Shown piece by piece: positions 14,497 to 17,348 of a stretch of DNA of 17,348 bases. Both the position numbers and the translations under genes were made by a program. The number at the start of each line of letters is the position of its first letter. Position 1 is the first letter of the stretch. The stretch is from Chloroflexota bacterium. Lineage in GTDB: Bacteria; Chloroflexota; Limnocylindria; Limnocylindrales; CSP1-4. The notes under the pieces were generated by a model. It saw only the letters and a program-made list of their open reading frames with translations. It was not told the DNA's origin and ran no database searches. The stretch covers positions 1-17,348 of the forward strand of contig JAJYGK010000091.1 in assembly GCA_021790715.1 (NCBI GenBank), given 5' to 3'.

Positions 14497-14762
14497 GGCG
14501 CGTCCCGCCGTTCGTCGTCCAGGCGCTCGACCCGGATGTCCGCGCCGGCATCGTCGGCACCGTAGAGGGGCACGACGCGGACGCCGGCCCGCCTGGCCAT
14601 GTCGCGCGCCGGTCCGAGCAGCTCTTCGCCGAACTGGAGGCCGCTCAGCGAGATGCGCGGAGCGCCGCCCGAGGCGACCATCTCGATCGCGCTGCGGACC
14701 ATCCCGTATTCGTGCCGGAGCGTCCACGCCGCCTCGTCGCGGTCCGGTCGCACGTCATCCAT
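14493..14762 (-). CDS. Hypothetical 89-aa protein of the kdp operon
   Basis: Family not recognised. The chain begins with an acidic segment (MDDVRPDRDEAAW), then a helix (TLRHEYGMVRSAIEMVASGG). A compact block GAPRISLSGLQFGEELLGPARDMARRAGVRVVPLYG looks like strand-helix-strand, and an acidic tail (VERLDDERRDAP) ends it. No TM, signal peptide or cysteine. Composition is protein-like and third positions are GC-rich. The stop overlaps the start of the receiver gene (GTGA, 14493-14496), which argues for real, coupled translation. The ATG at 14762 lacks a good Shine-Dalgarno, and a small inverted repeat (GCCCCG/CGGGGC, 14763-14785) sits directly upstream. As the first gene after the candidate KdpE site it could be the first gene of the kdpFABC transcript. 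A partner of the adjacent receiver is a reasonable guess only. Confidence 0.68.
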   Translation of the reverse strand: MDDVRPDRDEAAWTLRHEYGMVRSAIEMVASGGAPRISLSGLQFGEELLGPARDMARRAGVRVVPLYGADDAGADIRVERLDDERRDAP

Positions 14763-14816
14763 GCCCCGACGGTGCCACCCGGGGCCAAGAGAGAACCAGC
14801 CGCGGGGGTCGCGAGG

Positions 14817-14835
14817 GCCTGAAGTCCGCCTAAAG
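14817..14835. promoter_or_regulatory. Candidate KdpE site: 11-bp-spaced direct repeat
   Basis: Read on the - strand, CTTTAGGC and CTTCAGGC (7 of 8 identical) are separated by 3 bases, giving an 11-bp period, the usual geometry of OmpR/PhoB-family half-sites that place two wHTH domains on one DNA face. It lies in the 87-base gap between kdpE and the 89-aa gene, the only real gap on the kdpE side of the kdpFABC genes. I see no clear -10/-35 hexamers. Assignment to KdpE is inference. Confidence 0.35.
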
Positions 14836-14839
14836 ACGG

Positions 14840-14860
14840 TGCCGGCGAGCTACGCCGGCA
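14840..14860 (-). terminator. Perfect 8-bp hairpin over the kdpE stop
   Basis: TGCCGGCG (14840-14847) pairs with CGCCGGCA (14853-14860) around a 5-base loop that contains the kdpE stop codon. On the - strand it is followed by a short T-containing stretch (CCGTCTTTA). It may partly terminate the kdpD-kdpE message, separating regulator and pump transcripts. Confidence 0.35.
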
Positions 14861-15584
14861 GGTCCGACGGGTCGCGGACGCGGTATCCGACGCCCGGCTC
14901 GGTGACGATCAGGTCACGCAGCGAGCCGTCCGGGTCGGCGGCCGCGAGCTTGCGCCGGAGCTGGCTGACGTGCACGTACACGTAGCTGTCCTCTCCCTGG
15001 TATGCCTCGCCCCACACCGAGCGCAGCAGGCGGCCCTTTGTCACCAGCCGGCCGGCGTGGCTCATGAGCACCCGCAGCAGCTCGAACTCGATCGGGGTCA
15101 GGTCCACCCGGGTGCCGCGCACGCGCACCTCGTGCCGCGCGGGGTCCAGCTCGAGCGGGCCGACGCTCGTCCGTCCCTCTGCGTTGGCCGCCGGCCCGGC
15201 GGCGTGCCGGATCGCGACCCGCAGCCGGGCGTGCAGCTCGTCGACCCCGAACGGCTTGGTCACGTAATCGTCGGCGCCGCGCTCGAGCGCCTCGACCTTC
15301 TCCCGCTCCTCGTACCGTCCCGAGAGGATCACGATCGGCGTCGAGGCGTCGCGGCGGATGCGGCGGATCACCTGCAGGCCGTCGACGTCGGGCAGGCCCA
15401 GGTCGAGCAGGACCACGTCGGGGCGCCGCGCCTGCCACTCGCGGAGGGCGGTCGCGCCGTCCGGCGCCTCCACCACGCGATAGCCGCGGGTCGCCAGCTC
15501 GCGCACGAGCACGGCCCGGGTCTCGGCGTCGTCCTCCACGACGAGCACGGTCGGGCCCGGGCGGCCGGCCGTTGGCCCGGTCAC
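14850..15584 (-). CDS. kdpE: OmpR-family response regulator KdpE
   Basis: 244-aa response regulator. Receiver domain about 11-127: acidic pocket Glu17-Asp18-Asp19 (VLVVEDDAETR), phosphoacceptor Asp61 (VVLLDLGLPDVDGL), Ser88 and Lys110 (YVTKPFG). Winged-helix output domain about 141-236: VGPLELDPARHEV, LTPIEFELLRVLMSHAG, the recognition helix with SYVYVHVSQLRRKL, and the wing VTEPGVGYRV. LDLGLPDxDGL and ALERGADDYVTKPFGxDEL are typical KdpE wording. It should activate kdpFABC transcription when phosphorylated by the KdpD kinase. The GTG at 15584 overlaps the kinase stop (GTGA, 15581-15584) and follows GGGGGA at 5 bases. The N-terminus is about 10 residues longer than E. coli KdpE. Assignment as KdpE rather than another OmpR member rests on context and motif wording. 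Confidence 0.94.
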   Translation of the reverse strand: MTGPTAGRPGPTVLVVEDDAETRAVLVRELATRGYRVVEAPDGATALREWQARRPDVVLLDLGLPDVDGLQVIRRIRRDASTPIVILSGRYEEREKVEALERGADDYVTKPFGVDELHARLRVAIRHAAGPAANAEGRTSVGPLELDPARHEVRVRGTRVDLTPIEFELLRVLMSHAGRLVTKGRLLRSVWGEAYQGEDSYVYVHVSQLRRKLAAADPDGSLRDLIVTEPGVGYRVRDPSDLPA

Positions 15585-17164
15585 GTGCGTCCCCCGTGCA
15601 CCAGTGCGGCCGGGATGGCGGCCGCCGGCAGGTCGAGGTCGATCGCGAGCCCTCCGAGCGAGCCGGGCCGCGCCGCGACGCGGCCGCCCATCGACTCCAT
15701 GAGGCCGCGGACCACGGCCAGCCCGATCCCGGTGCCGGAGCGGGAGGTCCGGGCGGTCTCCGGCACGCGGTAGAACTTGTCGAACAGGCGCGGCAGCGCA
15801 TCCGCGGGCACGCCCGGGCCGGCGTCCTCGACCGACAGCCGCACGTGGGAGCCGTCCGGGACCGCGCGCCCGACGATCCGGATGGCGGACCCGCGGGGCG
15901 TGTACTTGAGGGCGTTGTCGATGACGTTCGTGAGCACGTCGTCGAGGAAGACCGGATCCACGTGCACGGGCGGGGCATCCAGGTCGAGCTTGAGCGGACG
16001 GCCGTCGAGGCGCGCCCGCATGCGGCCGACCGTCTGCTGCACGAGATCGTCGAGCTCGAAGACGTCGCGCTCGGCCCGCAGGGCACCCGCCTCGATGCGG
16101 CTCAGGTCGAGCAGGTTGGTGACGAGCCGGTTCAGGTACTCCACCTCGCGGTCGATCGCGTCCGCGCTCTGCTGGCGGTCGGCGGCGTCCAGGCCGGATC
16201 CCGGCCGCAGGGTGCCCGCGGCGGCCCGGATCGTCGCGAGCGGCGTGCGCAGATCGTGCGAGACCGACTGGAGGAGGGCGGACTTGAGGGCGTCGCTCTG
16301 CCGAGCCACCTCTGCCGCCCGCGACTCGGCCGCCAGCCGGTCCTGGTCGAGCGCCTGCCCGACCTGGTCGGCCGCGGCGGAGAGGAGACGCGTCTCCGTC
16401 TGATCCGGCTCGTCCTGCTCGCGGCCGCGGACGGCGCGGATCGATCCCAGGTTGGCACCCTGCGCCGAGATGCGGACGCGGTAGATCTCCGCGGAGCGCG
16501 CGGCGCGATCGGTGCGCCTCAGCTCGGGTGGGCCGACCAGGGGCTGGTGGACGCGCAGCCACTCGGCCGGCTCGTCGCCCGGCGCGCGCTGCAGCACACG
16601 CTGCAGCCCGGTGGCCGGGATGGCGTCGCCGGGGCTCGTGTCCGCCACGATCCGCTCGGTCGCGTCGTCCGCGCCGAGCGCGATCCAGACGCGCCGCATC
16701 CGGGTCTCGGACTGCAGGATGCGCGCGATCGTGGGCAGCACGGCGGTCGTCGAGGCCCGCGTCACGAGTTCGCGGCTCACCCGGAAGAGGGCCCGTGCCT
16801 CGCGCTCCCGCATCTGCGCGTCTTCCGCGCGGGACCGCTGCAGCGCCGCGAGCTGCCCGACCACGACCCCCACGAAGAGCAGCAGCACGAGCCCCAGCCA
16901 CTCGGACGGATCGTGCACCGTCAGCGTGTAGAGGGGCTGGACGAAGAAGAAGTCGTACAGCAGGAACGAGGCGAACGCGGCGACGACCGCGCCGGGGGTG
17001 CCGGCCACCATCGCGGTCGCGACCACCGCCGTGAGGTACACCACCGACGCGTTGTGGACCCGGAGGTGCGCCTCGATCAGGGCGACGGCGATCGTCGCCA
17101 CGAACAGCGACGGGACCGCGACCGCCAGCAGCAATCCGATCCGGCGGCGATTCAGCCTGCCCAT
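15581..17164 (-). CDS. kdpD: KdpD C-terminal half: DUF4118 membrane sensor histidine kinase
   Basis: 527-aa kinase matching full-length KdpD from the membrane domain onward. DUF4118 with four TM helices spans about 9-108, including the family block FLLYDFFFVQPLYTLTV (67-83). A GAF-like domain follows at about 125-275, and a coiled linker at 275-295. HisKA has His303 in SVSHDLRTPLATIRAAAGTL, the N-box is DVLTNVIDNALKYTP (409-423), G1 is EDAGPG (446-451) and G2 is GTGIGL (477-482). The cytosolic KdpD domain and USP domain normally found ahead of DUF4118 are absent and are encoded by the gene at 8242-9429. The kinase should phosphorylate KdpE and perhaps the neighbouring receiver. The ATG at 17164 has AGGA 10 bases upstream; the same bases read TAGGAT, a possible -10 for a near-leaderless message. 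It is translationally coupled to kdpE. Confidence 0.94.
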   Translation of the reverse strand: MGRLNRRRIGLLLAVAVPSLFVATIAVALIEAHLRVHNASVVYLTAVVATAMVAGTPGAVVAAFASFLLYDFFFVQPLYTLTVHDPSEWLGLVLLLFVGVVVGQLAALQRSRAEDAQMREREARALFRVSRELVTRASTTAVLPTIARILQSETRMRRVWIALGADDATERIVADTSPGDAIPATGLQRVLQRAPGDEPAEWLRVHQPLVGPPELRRTDRAARSAEIYRVRISAQGANLGSIRAVRGREQDEPDQTETRLLSAAADQVGQALDQDRLAAESRAAEVARQSDALKSALLQSVSHDLRTPLATIRAAAGTLRPGSGLDAADRQQSADAIDREVEYLNRLVTNLLDLSRIEAGALRAERDVFELDDLVQQTVGRMRARLDGRPLKLDLDAPPVHVDPVFLDDVLTNVIDNALKYTPRGSAIRIVGRAVPDGSHVRLSVEDAGPGVPADALPRLFDKFYRVPETARTSRSGTGIGLAVVRGLMESMGGRVAARPGSLGGLAIDLDLPAAAIPAALVHGGRT

Positions 17165-17173
17165 GTCGGCGTG

Positions 17174-17179
17174 ATCCTA
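17174..17179 (-). promoter_or_regulatory. Possible -10 element of the kdp operon
   Basis: TAGGAT on the - strand, 9 bases before the kinase ATG. A start of transcription about 7 bases downstream would give an almost leaderless mRNA, a common mode in GC-rich Gram-positive-type lineages. No convincing -35 is seen at 17 bases, and the same bases can be read as a Shine-Dalgarno (AGGA), so this is tentative. Confidence 0.22.
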
Positions 17180-17196
17180 GCCGCCCCCGCGGCGTC

Positions 17197-17226
17197 CCCG
17201 CCGGGCAGGACGGAATCCCCGGCGGG
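17197..17226 (-). terminator. 9-bp hairpin between aldo/keto reductase and kdpD kinase genes
   Basis: CCCGCCGGG (17197-17205) pairs perfectly with CCCGGCGGG (17218-17226) around a 12-base loop, starting 12 bases past the stop of the upstream gene and ending about 30 bases before the kinase start. No U-tract. Plausible terminator for the reductase gene; it could also shape the kdp promoter region. Confidence 0.38.
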
Positions 17227-17237
17227 AAGTCCTTCCG

Positions 17238-17348
17238 TCAGGCGCCGTCGCCCGCCTGCGCCTGCAGGGCGGCCTGCGTCAGCCGCGCGTGCTCGTCGGG
17301 GGTCAGCTCCAGGTCGGCGGCCGCGACGTTCTCCTCGAGCTGCGCGAC
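17238..17348 (-). CDS. Aldo/keto reductase, C-terminal fragment at window edge
   Basis: 36 codons open to the right edge and ending at TGA 17238-17240. The translation runs VAQLEENVAAADLELTPDEH, then ARLTQAALQAQ and a short Gly/Asp tail. The QLEENVAA-x-DLELTP-(D/E)E-x-x-x-L pattern is the characteristic end of aldo/keto reductases (NAD(P)H-dependent carbonyl reductases with a TIM barrel), where this helix packs near the cofactor. The catalytic tetrad lies outside the window. It is on the same strand as the kdp genes, 73 bases upstream of the kinase start and separated by a hairpin. Confidence 0.75.
   Translation of the reverse strand, partial: VAQLEENVAAADLELTPDEHARLTQAALQAQAGDGA

Noticed and set aside
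14763..14849. c-di-AMP (ydaO-type) riboswitch ahead of the kdp pump genes
   Set aside because: Such riboswitches control K+ genes in some bacteria, but this gap is only 87 bases and the 17165-17237 gap only 73, too short for the aptamer, and I see none of its conserved pieces.
14850..16901. A single long kdpE-frame protein starting far upstream of 15584
   Set aside because: The upstream part is an alternative-frame translation of the kinase gene; receiver homology starts right after the GTG at 15584.
1..17348. CRISPR array, tRNA, IS element or attachment site
   Set aside because: No regularly spaced repeats, no tRNA-like cloverleaf, no transposase-like protein and no flanking duplications were seen.

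Overview
This is a GC-rich (roughly 70% by eye) bacterial chromosomal segment. GTG starts, 4-base stop/start overlaps and hairpins without U-tracts are common. The style fits a high-GC Chloroflexota or actinobacterial-type lineage, with Limnocylindria-like Chloroflexota as my best guess. Nothing in the window fixes the taxonomy, and there is no rRNA, tRNA, IS element or CRISPR array.

Left part (1-2700): a 5'-truncated membrane sensor histidine kinase on the + strand converges on a CPBP-family intramembrane protease on the - strand, with a perfect 10-bp hairpin between them. Then comes about 350 bases without a confident gene (though it holds a coding-looking antisense fragment) and a small + strand gene of unknown function.

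Middle part (2699-8149, all - strand): two 14-TM DHA2/EmrB-QacA-type drug exporters. The upstream one is translationally coupled (GTGA overlap) to a MarR-type repressor whose start codon lies inside an interrupted palindrome that is a good autoregulatory operator candidate. Upstream of these are a YihY/BrkB-family membrane protein and a 62-aa protein of unknown function with an excellent Shine-Dalgarno.

Right part (8242-17164, all - strand): a complete Kdp high-affinity K+ uptake locus with an unusual layout. In transcription order: membrane-bound histidine kinase (the C-terminal half of KdpD: DUF4118-GAF-HisKA-HATPase), kdpE, an 89-aa gene of unknown function, a stand-alone receiver-domain protein, a 29-aa single-TM peptide, kdpF (29 aa), kdpA, kdpB, kdpC, and finally a soluble protein equal to the N-terminal half of KdpD (Walker-type KdpD domain plus USP domain). 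KdpD is thus cut at the junction between soluble sensor and membrane domain, and its halves sit at opposite ends of the locus. Most neighbouring genes overlap by ATGA or GTGA, so the small genes are probably translated as part of the operon. An 11-bp-spaced direct repeat between kdpE and the 89-aa gene is a candidate KdpE site. The last bases encode the C-terminus of an aldo/keto reductase.

The most interesting part is the Kdp locus: a split KdpD, a second response-regulator-like receiver, an orphan 89-aa protein and an additional micro-membrane peptide, all inserted between the regulatory genes and the ATPase genes.
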